Positions 7,854 through 16,789 of a stretch of 64,000 nt of DNA are shown piece after piece. The translations under genes and the position numbers were made by a program. The notes beneath the pieces were generated by a model that searched no databases, was not told the DNA's origin, and worked only from the letters and a program-made list of their open reading frames with translations. Each line of letters starts with the position of its first letter. Positions within the stretch are counted from its first letter, which is position 1. Source of the stretch: an uncultured Ruminococcus sp. (GTDB taxonomy: Bacteria; Bacillota; Clostridia; Oscillospirales; Acutalibacteraceae); NCBI GenBank assembly GCA_902785425.1, contig CACZYP010000011.1:37028-101027 (forward strand). The letters are read 5' to 3'.

Positions 7854-9128
7854 ATGATCAGGATATATGATTCCGATAAAATGGCGATAGATGAGATCAT
7901 CGATCGTGGCGAGACAAAAACGAGCGCCGAGATAGAGAAGATAGTCAGCGATGTTATCGCAACGGTTCGCCGTGACAAGGACGAGGCGCTTCGAGCATAT
8001 ACAAAGAAGTTCGACAAGGCAGACCTTGAAAGCTTTGAAGTAACACAGGAAGAGATCGAAGAAGCATTCGCTTCCGTAGATAAGAAATTCCTTGAAGTTC
8101 TGGAAAAGGCGAAGGAGAATATCGCCGAGTTCCACAAGCGTCAGGTAAGAAACAACTTTACGATAAACGAGAGCAGCGGCGTTATCCTCGGACAGAAGAT
8201 CATTCCGATCGAGAAGGTCGGCGTATACGTTCCGGGCGGCACGGCTCCGCTGCCGTCAACAGTTCTTATGACTGTTATCCCCGCAGTTATTGCAGGCGTT
8301 ACTGAGATCGTTATGGCAACGCCTCCGAACAGTGAGGGAAAGGTAAACCCCGTTATCCTTGCAGCAGCAAAGATAGCAGGCGTTACGAAGATCTTCAAGA
8401 TGGGAGGCGCTCAGGCTATTGCAGCTCTTGCTTACGGCACCGAGAGCATTCCTTGCGTTGACAAGATCGTAGGCCCCGGCAATGCGTTCGTTGCAGAGGC
8501 TAAAAAGCAGGTTTACGGTAAGGTCGGCATAGATATGATCGCAGGTCCGAGCGATATCTGCGTAGTTGCGGACGGTACGAACGACCCGGCTGTTGTAGCG
8601 GCAGATATGCTCTCACAGGCAGAGCACGATAAGCTTGCAGCGGCTGTTCTCATCACCGACAGCAGAGAGCTTGCCGAGAACGTTCAGGCGGAGATCGAAA
8701 AGCAGATAGCACAGCTTCCCCGTGAGGAGATAGCAAGAGTTTCTATCGACAACAACGGAAAGATCATCGTAGCTTCAAGCATCGAAAAGGCTATTGAGAT
8801 CTCGAACGCTGTAGCTCCGGAGCACCTTGAGATCTGTGTGGACAATCCGTTCGATTATCTCAATATGGTAAAGAACGCAGGCAGCGTATTCCTCGGTAAA
8901 TACTGTCCCGAGCCGCTCGGAGATTACTTCGCAGGCCCGAACCACACGCTCCCCACAAACGGCACGGCACGTTTTTCAAGTCCGCTTTCCGTTGATGATT
9001 ACATCAAGAAAACGGCGTTCACATACTACACCGCAGACGCTCTTAAAAACGTCAGCGCCGATGTAGCATACTTTGCAAGACAGGAGCAGCTTGAAGCTCA
9101 CGCAAGAAGCGCAGAGGCAAGAGGTTGA
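7854..9128 (+). CDS. hisD: Histidinol dehydrogenase
   Basis: Oxidises L-histidinol to L-histidine in two NAD-linked steps with a zinc ion. 424 residues, the normal length. Motifs seen: VYVPGGTAPLPSTVLM, KIFKMGGAQAIAALAYGT, VGPGNAFVAEAKKQVYG, the SQAEHDKLAAAVL zinc and catalytic segment, VAPEHLEI, and GPNHTLPTNGTARF near the C-terminus. Two bases separate it from hisG. It is placed early in the operon although it acts last in the pathway, as is common in bacteria. Confidence 0.97.
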   Translation: MIRIYDSDKMAIDEIIDRGETKTSAEIEKIVSDVIATVRRDKDEALRAYTKKFDKADLESFEVTQEEIEEAFASVDKKFLEVLEKAKENIAEFHKRQVRNNFTINESSGVILGQKIIPIEKVGVYVPGGTAPLPSTVLMTVIPAVIAGVTEIVMATPPNSEGKVNPVILAAAKIAGVTKIFKMGGAQAIAALAYGTESIPCVDKIVGPGNAFVAEAKKQVYGKVGIDMIAGPSDICVVADGTNDPAVVAADMLSQAEHDKLAAAVLITDSRELAENVQAEIEKQIAQLPREEIARVSIDNNGKIIVASSIEKAIEISNAVAPEHLEICVDNPFDYLNMVKNAGSVFLGKYCPEPLGDYFAGPNHTLPTNGTARFSSPLSVDDYIKKTAFTYYTADALKNVSADVAYFARQEQLEAHARSAEARG

Positions 9129-9132
9129 TACA

Positions 9133-10197
9133 ATGAGTAAGTTTTTGATAAGCAAATATACAAAGCTTGAAGCGTACACCCCCGGCGAGCAGCCGAGAGA
9201 CATGAAGTACGTCAAGCTCAACACCAATGAGTCGCCTTATCCTGCGTCTAAAGGCGTAATAGATGCGGTATCGGACGAAGAAGTTGCAAAGCTCAATCTG
9301 TACCCCGACCCGGAGTGCAAGTTCCTCAAAGAAAAGCTTGCAGCTTATTACGGCGTGGACTATGATAATGTTTTCGTTTCAAACGGTTCGGACGAGATAC
9401 TTTCCTTTGCATTCATGGCATTCTCCTCCGAAGAGACGGGAGCGATCTTTCCCGATATCTCCTACGGATTCTACAAGGTCTACGGCGATCTTTACAATGT
9501 GGATTACACACAGGCTCCGCTCAAAGAAGATTTCACTATAGACGTAAACGACTATCTGAACGTGGGCAAAACGGTAGTTATAGCAAACCCGAATGCGCCT
9601 ACAGGTCTTTCTCTGAGCCTTGAAGATATCGAGAAGATATTGCAGACGAATAAAGACAACGTTGTCCTCATCGACGAGGCATATATAGACTTCGGCGGCA
9701 AAACATGCGCAGGACTTATCGATAAGTACGATAATCTTCTGGTTGTCCGCACATATTCAAAGTCACGTTCTATGGCAGGCGCACGTCTTGGTTTTGCGCT
9801 CGCTTCAAAAGAGATAATCGACGATCTTAACAGGATCAAATACTCGACAAATCCGTACAACATAAACCGCCTTACGCTTCTTGCAGGCGCTGCGGCTATC
9901 GACGACTGCGAGTATTACAAAGCCTGCTGCAATAATATTATCGAAACGAGAGAGTATTCAAAGAAGCGTCTTTCCGAGCTTGGCTTTGAGTACCTTGACA
10001 GCGATTCAAACTTCATCTTTGCAAGAACAGACAAGATAAACGGTGAAGAATACTACAAAAAGCTCAAAGCAAACGGCGTTCTTGTGCGCCACTTCTCCGA
10101 CCCGAAGATCTCCGATTATGTGCGCATCACGATAGGCACAAGGGAGCAGATGGATACGCTTTTTGCAGTTACCGAAAAAATATTCAGCGAGGTGTGA
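9133..10197 (+). CDS. hisC: Histidinol-phosphate aminotransferase
   Basis: PLP enzyme that makes histidinol phosphate from imidazole acetol phosphate and glutamate. 354 residues from ATG 9133, four bases after the hisD stop, with AAGAGG upstream. The frame is open further upstream inside hisD, but those codons are not part of the family. Motifs: KLNTNESPYPAS near 28-39, NPNAPTG (about 152-158), DEAYIDFGG (181-189) and TYSKSRSMAGARLGFAL with expected PLP Lys210. Confidence 0.95.
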   Translation: MSKFLISKYTKLEAYTPGEQPRDMKYVKLNTNESPYPASKGVIDAVSDEEVAKLNLYPDPECKFLKEKLAAYYGVDYDNVFVSNGSDEILSFAFMAFSSEETGAIFPDISYGFYKVYGDLYNVDYTQAPLKEDFTIDVNDYLNVGKTVVIANPNAPTGLSLSLEDIEKILQTNKDNVVLIDEAYIDFGGKTCAGLIDKYDNLLVVRTYSKSRSMAGARLGFALASKEIIDDLNRIKYSTNPYNINRLTLLAGAAAIDDCEYYKACCNNIIETREYSKKRLSELGFEYLDSDSNFIFARTDKINGEEYYKKLKANGVLVRHFSDPKISDYVRITIGTREQMDTLFAVTEKIFSEV

Positions 10198-10200
10198 GTT

Positions 10201-10788
10201 ATGCGAAAGACAGAGATCAACAGAGCCACAGCCGAAACGAAGATAGAGCTGTCGCTTGACCTTGACGGCAGCGGCAAAAGCGAGATATCAACAGGCGTAG
10301 GCTTCCTTGACCATATGCTCACGCTGTTTGCACGTCACGGAAGATTCGATCTTACCGTCAAGTGCGAGGGCGACACTTACGTTGACGATCACCACTCCGC
10401 AGAGGATATCGGCATCTGTCTCGGAAAAGCATTTTCCGAAGCGCTCGGCGATATGAGAGGCATCACACGCTACGGCAGCGTTATTCTCCCGATGGACGAA
10501 ACGCTCATTCTCTGCGCCGTTGATATCTCGGGCAGAGCTTACCTCGGCTTTGACGCCGAGTTTACAAGCGAGAAGATCGGCACTTTCGATACGGAGCTTG
10601 TAGAAGAATTCTTCGCAGCGTTCGTAAGAACAAGCGCAGTTACGCTCCATATAAAGAAGCTTGACGGCAAGAATTCGCACCACATAGCAGAGGGCATTTT
10701 CAAGGCGTTCGCACGCACGATGAAAACTGCCGTTGCGGTTGACGAGCAGTATAAAAACGAGATACCCTCAACGAAAGGAGTGCTGTAA
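10201..10788 (+). CDS. hisB: Imidazoleglycerol-phosphate dehydratase
   Basis: Single-function HisB of 195 residues (no phosphatase domain), dehydrating imidazole glycerol phosphate with two manganese ions. Both halves of the duplicated metal-site fold are visible: VGFLDHMLTLFARHG and DDHHSAEDIGICLGKAF in the first half, KNSHHIAEGIFKAFARTM in the second, with a C-terminal STKGVL tail. Because the histidinol-phosphate phosphatase is not fused here, and no HisK or HisN is in the operon, that step must be encoded elsewhere or by another gene in this operon. Confidence 0.96.
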   Translation: MRKTEINRATAETKIELSLDLDGSGKSEISTGVGFLDHMLTLFARHGRFDLTVKCEGDTYVDDHHSAEDIGICLGKAFSEALGDMRGITRYGSVILPMDETLILCAVDISGRAYLGFDAEFTSEKIGTFDTELVEEFFAAFVRTSAVTLHIKKLDGKNSHHIAEGIFKAFARTMKTAVAVDEQYKNEIPSTKGVL

Positions 10789-11403
10789 ATGACGGCTGTT
10801 ATCGATTACGGAGTAGGAAATCTCTTCTCGCTCAAAAGCTCCTTTGCTTATATCGGCGAAGAGGTAGTTGTTACGAACGATAAGGACGTTATCATGAGCG
10901 CCGACAGGATAGTATTGCCCGGAGTAGGCGCATTCGGCGACGCTGCAAAAAAGCTTTTTGAAAGCGGCATGGCAGACGTTCTGAAAGAGGCGGCAGCTAA
11001 GGGCAAGCCGATACTCGGTATCTGCCTCGGAATGCAGCTTCTTTTTGAAAAAAGCTATGAGTACGGCGAGCATCAGGGTCTGGGGTTTATCAAGGGCAGC
11101 GTAAAGCCTATCGCCGACAGAGTAGATACGTCCGTTTACAAAATACCGCAGATTGGCTGGAATGCACTGAGATTCACAAAGCCGTCGCCGCTTTTCAAAT
11201 ACATAAACGAGGGCGACCATGTGTACTTCGTTCATTCATACTACGGCGACGACTGCGAGGAGAGCCTGCTTGCTACAACGGAATACGGCTTTGACGTAAC
11301 GGCAGCCGTAAGCTCCGGCACAGTTTACGGAACGCAGTTCCACCCCGAAAAAAGCGGCGATGTAGGAATGAAGATCCTTAAGGCGTTCTGTGAAATGAAA
11401 TAA
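10789..11403 (+). CDS. hisH: Imidazole glycerol phosphate synthase, glutamine amidotransferase subunit
   Basis: Class I glutaminase, 204 residues, which feeds ammonia to HisF. The nucleophile is the Cys in KPILGICLGMQLLFE (near residue 80) and the His-Glu pair is in TQFHPEKSGD near the end. It begins MTAVIDYGVGNLFSLK, as typical of the family. The start codon directly follows the hisB stop. hisF follows two genes later, so the two halves of the synthase are split by the unknown gene and hisA. Confidence 0.96.
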   Translation: MTAVIDYGVGNLFSLKSSFAYIGEEVVVTNDKDVIMSADRIVLPGVGAFGDAAKKLFESGMADVLKEAAAKGKPILGICLGMQLLFEKSYEYGEHQGLGFIKGSVKPIADRVDTSVYKIPQIGWNALRFTKPSPLFKYINEGDHVYFVHSYYGDDCEESLLATTEYGFDVTAAVSSGTVYGTQFHPEKSGDVGMKILKAFCEMK

Positions 11404-11416
11404 CAAGGGTTTAAAA

Positions 11417-11827
11417 ATGAAATATTTCAGAATACATTCGGCAGATATAGCATACACGACAAAACAGCCGAGAGGTCTGTTTGTCGCAGTATGGAAGCTT
11501 GTTGAAGCAGGCGTTATGACGGAAGCGGAAGAAAAAGAGTATTGGAAAAACAGAGAGTACTTTGAAAAAGAGCTTCCGGTGCCGCCTTTTTATGCGGACG
11601 GCAATCCCGACAATGCAGTAACGTGGTTCAAAGACAACGAATTCGGCAAGCGGATATACGATCAAATGACTTTCTACAGAGATATGGCAAAGAAATACGG
11701 AGTGACACTGTACATATCGGAATGTGACAGTGCTCCCGGAGAAGTTGTTTATGAGGACGATTATCAGATAGCGGTGAAAAACACGCCCGATAACGCCGAA
11801 ATAAAAACTTCGGAAATATCACTGTAA
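11417..11827 (+). CDS. Uncharacterised protein inside the histidine operon
   Basis: A 136-residue protein, MKYFRIHSADIAYTTKQPRG..., with no signal peptide or membrane segment. It is rich in aromatic and charged residues (WKNREYFEKELPVPPFYADG; VTWFKDNEFGKRIYDQMTFY) and seems a compact single domain. I cannot name a family. It lies 13 bp after hisH and 27 bp before hisA, same strand, with normal codon use, so it is co-transcribed with the pathway. It might be an accessory to histidine synthesis, but nothing in the sequence shows this; it lacks phosphatase motifs, so I would not call it the missing histidinol-phosphatase. Confidence 0.75.
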   Translation: MKYFRIHSADIAYTTKQPRGLFVAVWKLVEAGVMTEAEEKEYWKNREYFEKELPVPPFYADGNPDNAVTWFKDNEFGKRIYDQMTFYRDMAKKYGVTLYISECDSAPGEVVYEDDYQIAVKNTPDNAEIKTSEISL

Positions 11828-11854
11828 ACGATTACAACAAGGAGGAAAATCAAG

Positions 11855-12568
11855 TTGAACATTTTCCCGGCAATAGATCTTATAGACGGCTGCGCAGTGC
11901 GCCTTTTCAAGGGCGATTATGCGCAGAAGACCGTTTACAGCAGTTCTCCCGTTGACGTCGCAAAGTCGTTCGTTGAGGCGGGAGCGGAGTATATACATAT
12001 AGTTGATCTCGACGGCGCAAAGGACGGTTCCAATGCGAATATCGAAACGGTTCGTTCCATCGTTAAGGAAAGCGGACTGAAAGCCGAGATAGGCGGCGGC
12101 ATTCGCTCCAAAGAGGCTATCGAGAAGTATCTCGATCTCGGTGTTATGCGAGTTATCCTCGGAACGGCAGCCGTTACGGACGAAGAATTTCTTATTTCAA
12201 GCGTTAAAGAGTACGGCGAAAAAGTCGCTGTCGGAGTTGATATCAAGGACGGCTTCGTTGCTATAAAGGGCTGGACGGAGACTTCAAAGCTCGGTTGCTT
12301 TGAGTTTTGTGAAAAGCTTGAAAAGATCGGCGTAAAGACAGTTATCTGCACCGATATCTCAAAGGACGGCGTTATGTCCGGAACGAATATAGAGCTTTAT
12401 AAGCAGCTTTCCGAGAAATTCTCGATGGATATCGTAGCTTCCGGCGGCGTTTCAAGCATCGAAAACGTAAAAACGCTTGCAGCTATGAATATGTACGGCG
12501 CTATTCTCGGCAAGGCGCTTTATACGGGCGCAGTCGATCTTTCCGAAGCAATAAAGGCAGCGAGGTGA
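11855..12568 (+). CDS. hisA: Phosphoribosylformimino-5-aminoimidazole carboxamide ribotide isomerase
   Basis: Half-barrel-repeat TIM barrel isomerase (Amadori rearrangement of ProFAR to PRFAR), 237 residues. Motifs: NIFPAIDLIDGCAVRLFKGD at the start with the catalytic Asp, EIGGGIRSKEAIEKYLDLGV, VILGTAAV, CTDISKDGVMSGTNIELY with the second catalytic Asp, and IVASGGVSSIENV. The start codon is TTG at 11855, preceded by a good AAGGAGG; there is no closer ATG. Confidence 0.95.
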   Translation: MNIFPAIDLIDGCAVRLFKGDYAQKTVYSSSPVDVAKSFVEAGAEYIHIVDLDGAKDGSNANIETVRSIVKESGLKAEIGGGIRSKEAIEKYLDLGVMRVILGTAAVTDEEFLISSVKEYGEKVAVGVDIKDGFVAIKGWTETSKLGCFEFCEKLEKIGVKTVICTDISKDGVMSGTNIELYKQLSEKFSMDIVASGGVSSIENVKTLAAMNMYGAILGKALYTGAVDLSEAIKAAR

Positions 12569-12572
12569 GAGC

Positions 12573-13331
12573 ATGATCACAAAAAGAATTATCCCTTGTC
12601 TCGATGTCCGTGACGGCAGAGTAGTAAAGGGCGTGAACTTTCTCGGTATCAAGGACGTTTCGTCTCCCGTAGAGCTTGCAAAGTTCTACTCCGATTCGGG
12701 TGCAGACGAGCTGGTTTTTTATGATATAACAGCATCGGCAGAGGGCAGAGCGCTTTTTACCGATATCCTCGTTGAGGCGGCAAGAACGGTGTTCATTCCG
12801 CTTACGGTAGGCGGCGGCATCAACACGGTAGACGATTTCGACCGTGTTCTTAAGTGCGGTGCAGATAAGGTAAGCGTAAATTCGGGCGCTATCAGAAATC
12901 CCGATCTTATCTCTGCGGCGGCGCAGAGATACGGCGACCAGTGCGTAGTTTTGTCTGTTGACGCAAAGCGTGTTGACGGCAGCTTCCATGTGTTCGCAAA
13001 GGGCGGCAGAGAGGATACGGGCATCGACGCTATCGAGTGGATAAAAAGAGGTCAGCAGTCGGGTGCAGGCGAGATAGTTCTCAACTCCATCGACACAGAC
13101 GGCGTGAAAAACGGCTTTGATCTTGAAATGCTCGGCGCTGTATGCGACATCGCAGAAGTTCCGGTTATCGCATCGGGCGGCGCAGGCTGTATCGATCACT
13201 TTACGGAGCTTTTCAAGGCTCTGCCGAAGGTAGACGCAGGTCTTGCCGCATCTATTTTCCATTTCGGTGAGGTAGAGATAAAGCAGCTCAAAAAAGAGCT
13301 TGATAAAAACGGCATCAACGTGAGAATATAA
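12573..13331 (+). CDS. hisF: Imidazole glycerol phosphate synthase, cyclase subunit
   Basis: TIM barrel that joins ammonia from HisH with PRFAR to give imidazole glycerol phosphate and AICAR. 252 residues. Motifs: [20 protein letters not shown] (catalytic Asp11), [40 protein letters not shown] with the second catalytic Asp, and [17 protein letters not shown]. Four bases follow the hisA stop, with a GAGGTGAG ribosome site within the hisA end. Confidence 0.97.
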   Translation: MITKRIIPCLDVRDGRVVKGVNFLGIKDVSSPVELAKFYSDSGADELVFYDITASAEGRALFTDILVEAARTVFIPLTVGGGINTVDDFDRVLKCGADKVSVNSGAIRNPDLISAAAQRYGDQCVVLSVDAKRVDGSFHVFAKGGREDTGIDAIEWIKRGQQSGAGEIVLNSIDTDGVKNGFDLEMLGAVCDIAEVPVIASGGAGCIDHFTELFKALPKVDAGLAASIFHFGEVEIKQLKKELDKNGINVRI

Positions 13332-13356
13332 CGGAGACAAAAGAGAGGGAAAACAA

Positions 13357-14022
13357 ATGATTAATATAGATGAGCTTAAATTTGACGATAAGGGTCTTAT
13401 CCCGGCAGTTGTTGTAGACGCAGTGAGCAAGAAAGTTCTCACAGTTGCATACATGAACAGAGAGAGCCTTGAGATCTCGATGAAAGAGGGCAGAACCTGC
13501 TTCTGGTCACGTTCACGTCAGGAACTCTGGCGCAAGGGCGAAACGTCCGGCAATGTTCAGCACATCGTGAACATTCAGACAGACTGCGACCATGACGCAC
13601 TTACTGTTTACGTTCTCAAAGACGGCCCTGCATGCCACCTCGGAACAGATTCCTGCTTTAACGATGATGTTTACGTAAGCGACACGCTCAGCGCATTCTC
13701 GCTTGAGGGACTTATGGAAATGCTCGTCGGCAGAAAGAAAGAGATGAAGGAAGGCTCTTACACAAGCTACCTGTTTGAAAAGGGTATCGACAAAATCCTC
13801 AAAAAGGTGGGCGAGGAGAGCACAGAGGTCATTATCGCAGCGAAGGACAACGACAAGAAAGAGACTATCTACGAGATCGCTGACCTTACTTATCATGTAA
13901 TGGTAATGATGATCGAGATGGGCATTTCCATAGACGATGTTATGAAGGAGCTTGCTTCCCGTCACGTTATCGACCACAAGGTAAAGCAGGAGAAGATGGC
14001 TTCGGATAATGATGATAAATAA
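13357..14022 (+). CDS. hisI: Bifunctional phosphoribosyl-AMP cyclohydrolase / phosphoribosyl-ATP pyrophosphatase
   Basis: A HisI-HisE fusion (often called hisIE), 221 residues, for the second and third steps of the pathway. The N-terminal HisI half shows [39 protein letters not shown] and the zinc cysteines in [11 protein letters not shown] and [11 protein letters not shown]. The C-terminal HisE half shows [32 protein letters not shown] and the basic end. Last gene of the operon; ribosome site AGAGAGGG. No clear terminator follows directly; GC hairpin repeats come next. Confidence 0.95.
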   Translation: MINIDELKFDDKGLIPAVVVDAVSKKVLTVAYMNRESLEISMKEGRTCFWSRSRQELWRKGETSGNVQHIVNIQTDCDHDALTVYVLKDGPACHLGTDSCFNDDVYVSDTLSAFSLEGLMEMLVGRKKEMKEGSYTSYLFEKGIDKILKKVGEESTEVIIAAKDNDKKETIYEIADLTYHVMVMMIEMGISIDDVMKELASRHVIDHKVKQEKMASDNDDK

Positions 14023-14479
14023 TCATTAAAAAGTTAAGAAAGGCACAGCCAAAAGTTTTTTGCGCAGCTTTTTTTCAAAAAAGCTGCCGGGGTGCAGGGG
14101 TGGAACCCCTGCAAAAGCAGAAATTTGAATTAAAGTATAAATAATAAAAAAACAAGCGTGCGCAGCACCAAAAAGAATAATCGGCGTTACAGATACAGCA
14201 GGCACGAGGCGAAGCCAATGTGCCGGGCGGCAACTTACTTTTGCTGAGTGGCAAAAGTAAGCAAAAACGCTCTTAAGGGGGACGCAGAGCCTGTTTTTGT
14301 GCGATGGGCAGGGAAATTTACGCAAACGACGTACCCTTTAACAATCCCCTCGAACTTTAATGTGAATAGAAGCATGCCTCCGGCGGCCAAAGGCTCTGCC
14401 TTTGGAAACCGCAAGCCTTTTGAAAAAGGCTTGGCGAAAACTTTACGCTGTGCGCCTTATTATTTTTTCGACAAGCTGA
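14023..14479. repeat. GC-rich hairpin repeats between hisIE and hslO
   Basis: No gene is seen. Contents in order: an AAGCTTTTTTTC-type hairpin (GCGCAGCTTTTTTTCAAAAA region, 14062-14090), a GTGCAGGGGTGGAACCCCTGC hairpin (14093-14113), a GCACGAGGCGAAGCCAATGT module (14201-14220) also present at 60463-60482, a CTTTTGC-type inverted pair (about 14238-14266), and a CCTCCGGCGGCCAAAGGCTC module (14375-14394) related to one at 31566-31590. These modules recur at 31.5, 39.5, 46.8 and 60.4 kb. Confidence 0.6.
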
Positions 14480-14513
14480 GACGGAACCCGGTCTAACCGA
14501 GTTCCGTCTTTTT
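14480..14513 (+). terminator. Terminator-like hairpin, + strand
   Basis: GACGGAACCCGGT, a short loop and ACCGAGTTCCGTC (one mismatch), then TTTTT. It could end the his operon or block read-through into the convergent hslO gene. Confidence 0.7.
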
Positions 14514-14521
14514 AATCAGAA

Positions 14522-15454
14522 TTATTTCCTGCTCGCAATTATCTCTTCAAGCTGCTTCTTTGTAAAGCGGTAGTTCTTGTTGCAGAAGTGGCAGTTTGCT
14601 CTTGCATAGCCTTTTTCGTTTGCCAGATCTCTTATCTCGTCGTCTTTGAGCTTTAAGAAAGCGTTTATAACACGCTCTCTGCTGCAATTGCAGACGTAGC
14701 CGATCTCCTGCTCGTCAAGAAGCTCTACGTCAAAGCCGTCAAGAGCTGTCTTTACCATGTCCATCAGGCTCATGCCCTTTGCAAGCATCGTTGTAACAGG
14801 TTCAAGCTTTTTAACGTTTTCTTCAAGCTTGTTTATCGTCTCTTCCGTAGCGCCGGGAAGAAGCTGAATAAGCAGACCGCCTGCAAGCATGACCTCGCCG
14901 TCCTCTTTATTCACAAGAACGCCGAGAGCGCAAACGGTGGGAACCTGCTCGCTTGTTGCGTAGTAGCTTGTGATATCCTCGGCGATCTCGCCCGAAACGA
15001 GCGGACAAACGCCGATGTACGGCTCGCCGGAGCCATAGTCACGAAGTACGTTTATAACGCCGTCTTTGCCGACTGCTTTGCCGACATTGATCTTGCCGTT
15101 TGCGTGATACTCCGTCTCTACTCCGGGATTTTCAACATATCCTCGGCAGTTGCCCTTGCTGTCGGAAACTGCGACAACTGCACCGAGAGGGCCGTCGCCC
15201 TTGATGCGCAGCGTAACGGAAGCTTCCTTTTGCTTGAGCATAACGCCCATGATGGAGGAAGCAGTGAGCAGTCTGCCGAGAGCGGCAGTAGCGGCGTTCG
15301 ATGTGTGATGAAGCTTCTTGCCCATATGAGCAATTCCCGTCGTATCGGCTGCTATAGCCATTATCGCACCGTCGGAAGTAATGCAGCGGATAAGCTTATC
15401 GGGCTTCTGCGGTGTTCCCTCCGGCGCATAAATTTCGGAAACATTGTTTTCCAT
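14522..15454 (-). CDS. hslO: Redox-regulated chaperone Hsp33
   Basis: 310-residue cytoplasmic holdase that is switched on by oxidation and unfolding. The N-terminal domain has the usual RCITSDGAIMAIAADTT and AALGRLLTASSIMG stretches; the C-terminal switch holds four cysteines as CNC (about residue 250) and CHFC (about 285), which bind zinc when reduced. A GGAAAAGAA-like ribosome site is upstream. The gene seems to stand alone, convergent with the his operon. Confidence 0.95.
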   Translation of the reverse strand: MENNVSEIYAPEGTPQKPDKLIRCITSDGAIMAIAADTTGIAHMGKKLHHTSNAATAALGRLLTASSIMGVMLKQKEASVTLRIKGDGPLGAVVAVSDSKGNCRGYVENPGVETEYHANGKINVGKAVGKDGVINVLRDYGSGEPYIGVCPLVSGEIAEDITSYYATSEQVPTVCALGVLVNKEDGEVMLAGGLLIQLLPGATEETINKLEENVKKLEPVTTMLAKGMSLMDMVKTALDGFDVELLDEQEIGYVCNCSRERVINAFLKLKDDEIRDLANEKGYARANCHFCNKNYRFTKKQLEEIIASRK

Positions 15455-15475
15455 GCTGTTCTTTTCCTTTCAAAA

Positions 15476-15612
15476 CCTTTTTTAATGTGGAAAGTGGAAT
15501 TTGGAATGTTGAATTGCGGAACTCCACTTCGTGGAGTTGTTTTATTATTGACAATTAATACAAAACCAAGCACGAAGTGATTCATCAATTCCACTTTCCA
15601 CTTTCAACATTC
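15476..15612. repeat. Heptad-arm element, AATGTGG type
   Basis: Left arm of AATGTGG/AAAGTGG/AATTTGG units (15484-15515), hairpin AACTCCACTTCGTGGAGTT (15521-15539), short spacer, AAGCACGAAGTG half-hairpin, and an inverted right arm of CCACTTT/CCACATT units (15586-15612). It fills the gap between hslO and the methyltransferase gene. Confidence 0.75.
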
Positions 15613-15617
15613 CACAT

Positions 15618-16358
15618 TCATTTTTTAGCGGCTGCGATCGTAAGTCTCTGCGAATCATCGTTTGGTGTATTGAATGTGAAATCGTCGTATACATCAAGCA
15701 CCTCGAATCCTGCATTTGAGAGAAGCTCTTTTACCTCATCAAGCGGATAGGCGTATTCACGAAAGCTTTCGCTTTCACGAATGTAAACGTCGTCTTCGGG
15801 GGCAAAAAAGTCAAGCTCTATCTTAACGGAGCAGTCTTTTTCCCTGTATGTATTGCGCCACACGAGAAATACCTCGTCTGTATCGTAGACGAACGTGTTA
15901 TTGCCCAGTATATGTTCGTGCTTGTAGGGCGTGTTTACATCAAAGATGAACATACCGCCCTGTGACAAATGCCCGCAGACTTTTTCTACAGCCTTTTTGA
16001 ATTCGCTTTTGCCCTTAAGATGGCTCAGGCTGTCAAGTGTGCAAACGCATGTGTCGATCTCGCCCCAGAGCGAAAGCGACTGCATTTTCTGGCGGATAAA
16101 CATGATGTCGAGCTCTTCTTCGGCAGCTTTCATCTGTGCCTGAGTCAGCATGTCGGCAGACATGTCCGCTCCGAAAACATCTACACCACGCTTTTTCAGT
16201 TCTATGGCAAGAGAACCCGTACCGCAGGCAAGATCGAGCGTGACACCCGGCTCGTGATCGTGCCTTTTCATGATCTCGCAAAGGTAGTCCGCCTTTGCAC
16301 CGTAATCAACGTCACGGGTAAGCCCGTCGTAGAACTCGGCAAAAACACCGTAAGCCAT
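15618..16358 (-). CDS. Class I SAM-dependent methyltransferase
   Basis: 246 residues. Motif I, VTLDLACGTGSLAIELKKRG (about 39-58), followed by VFGADMSADMLTQAQ (motif post-I acid) and DTCVCTLDSLSHL mark a Rossmann-type methyltransferase; the substrate is unknown. Its start overlaps the stop of the upstream YerC-like gene by one base (TAATG), so the two form an operon. The same pairing occurs in related Clostridia, but I know no proven function. Confidence 0.88.
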   Translation of the reverse strand: MAYGVFAEFYDGLTRDVDYGAKADYLCEIMKRHDHEPGVTLDLACGTGSLAIELKKRGVDVFGADMSADMLTQAQMKAAEEELDIMFIRQKMQSLSLWGEIDTCVCTLDSLSHLKGKSEFKKAVEKVCGHLSQGGMFIFDVNTPYKHEHILGNNTFVYDTDEVFLVWRNTYREKDCSVKIELDFFAPEDDVYIRESESFREYAYPLDEVKELLSNAGFEVLDVYDDFTFNTPNDDSQRLTIAAAKK

Positions 16359-16678
16359 TACTCTTTCTCCTCGGAATCAAGAGCTTTGAGTCTGTCGAAA
16401 ACGAGTGAGTAGCCGTCGCAGCTTGTGTAGTTGAGCGAACGGTTAACACGGCTGATAGTTGCCGTAGATGCGCTCGTTTTTGCAACGATCTCGCTGTAGA
16501 CCGTGTTCTCGCTCAGAAGCTTTGCGACCATAAGTCTTCTTGACATAGCGTTAAGCTCCGGGATCGTGCAGAGATCCTCAAAAAAGCGGCGGCATTCTTC
16601 GGGTGTTTCAAGTGTTGAGATCGCCTTAAAAAGATAAACCAGATTTTCTTCGTCCATTTTAGCATTCATAATAGCCAT
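16358..16678 (-). CDS. YerC/YecD family TrpR-like regulator
   Basis: A 106-residue all-helical protein of the TrpR superfamily. The helix-turn-helix is in SENTVYSEIVAKTSASTATI and following SRVNRSLNY, and the N-terminal helices include ETPEECRRFFEDLCTIPELN. Members bind DNA as dimers; the ligand is not known for this branch. It is the first gene of a two-gene operon with the methyltransferase. AAGGAGAATG supports the start. Confidence 0.88.
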   Translation of the reverse strand: MAIMNAKMDEENLVYLFKAISTLETPEECRRFFEDLCTIPELNAMSRRLMVAKLLSENTVYSEIVAKTSASTATISRVNRSLNYTSCDGYSLVFDRLKALDSEEKE

Positions 16679-16746
16679 TCTCCTTGTAAAATATTGGATA
16701 AATACCCTCGTATGTTACATATATTAAAGTGTTAAACTACAATTTT

Positions 16747-16775
16747 ATTTTATCACAAACTAAAGCAAAAGTAAA
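16747..16775 (-). promoter_or_regulatory. Promoter of the YerC-methyltransferase operon
   Basis: On the minus strand TTTACT (16775-16770), 17 bp, TAAAAT (16752-16747) with TGA just before the -10 box (extended -10). Confidence 0.65.
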
Positions 16776-16789
16776 GAGGTTTCTTAAAA

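Noticed and set aside
12501..13454. 317-codon minus-strand open frame
   Set aside because: Antisense to hisF and hisIE; Cys- and Arg-rich composition typical of shadows.
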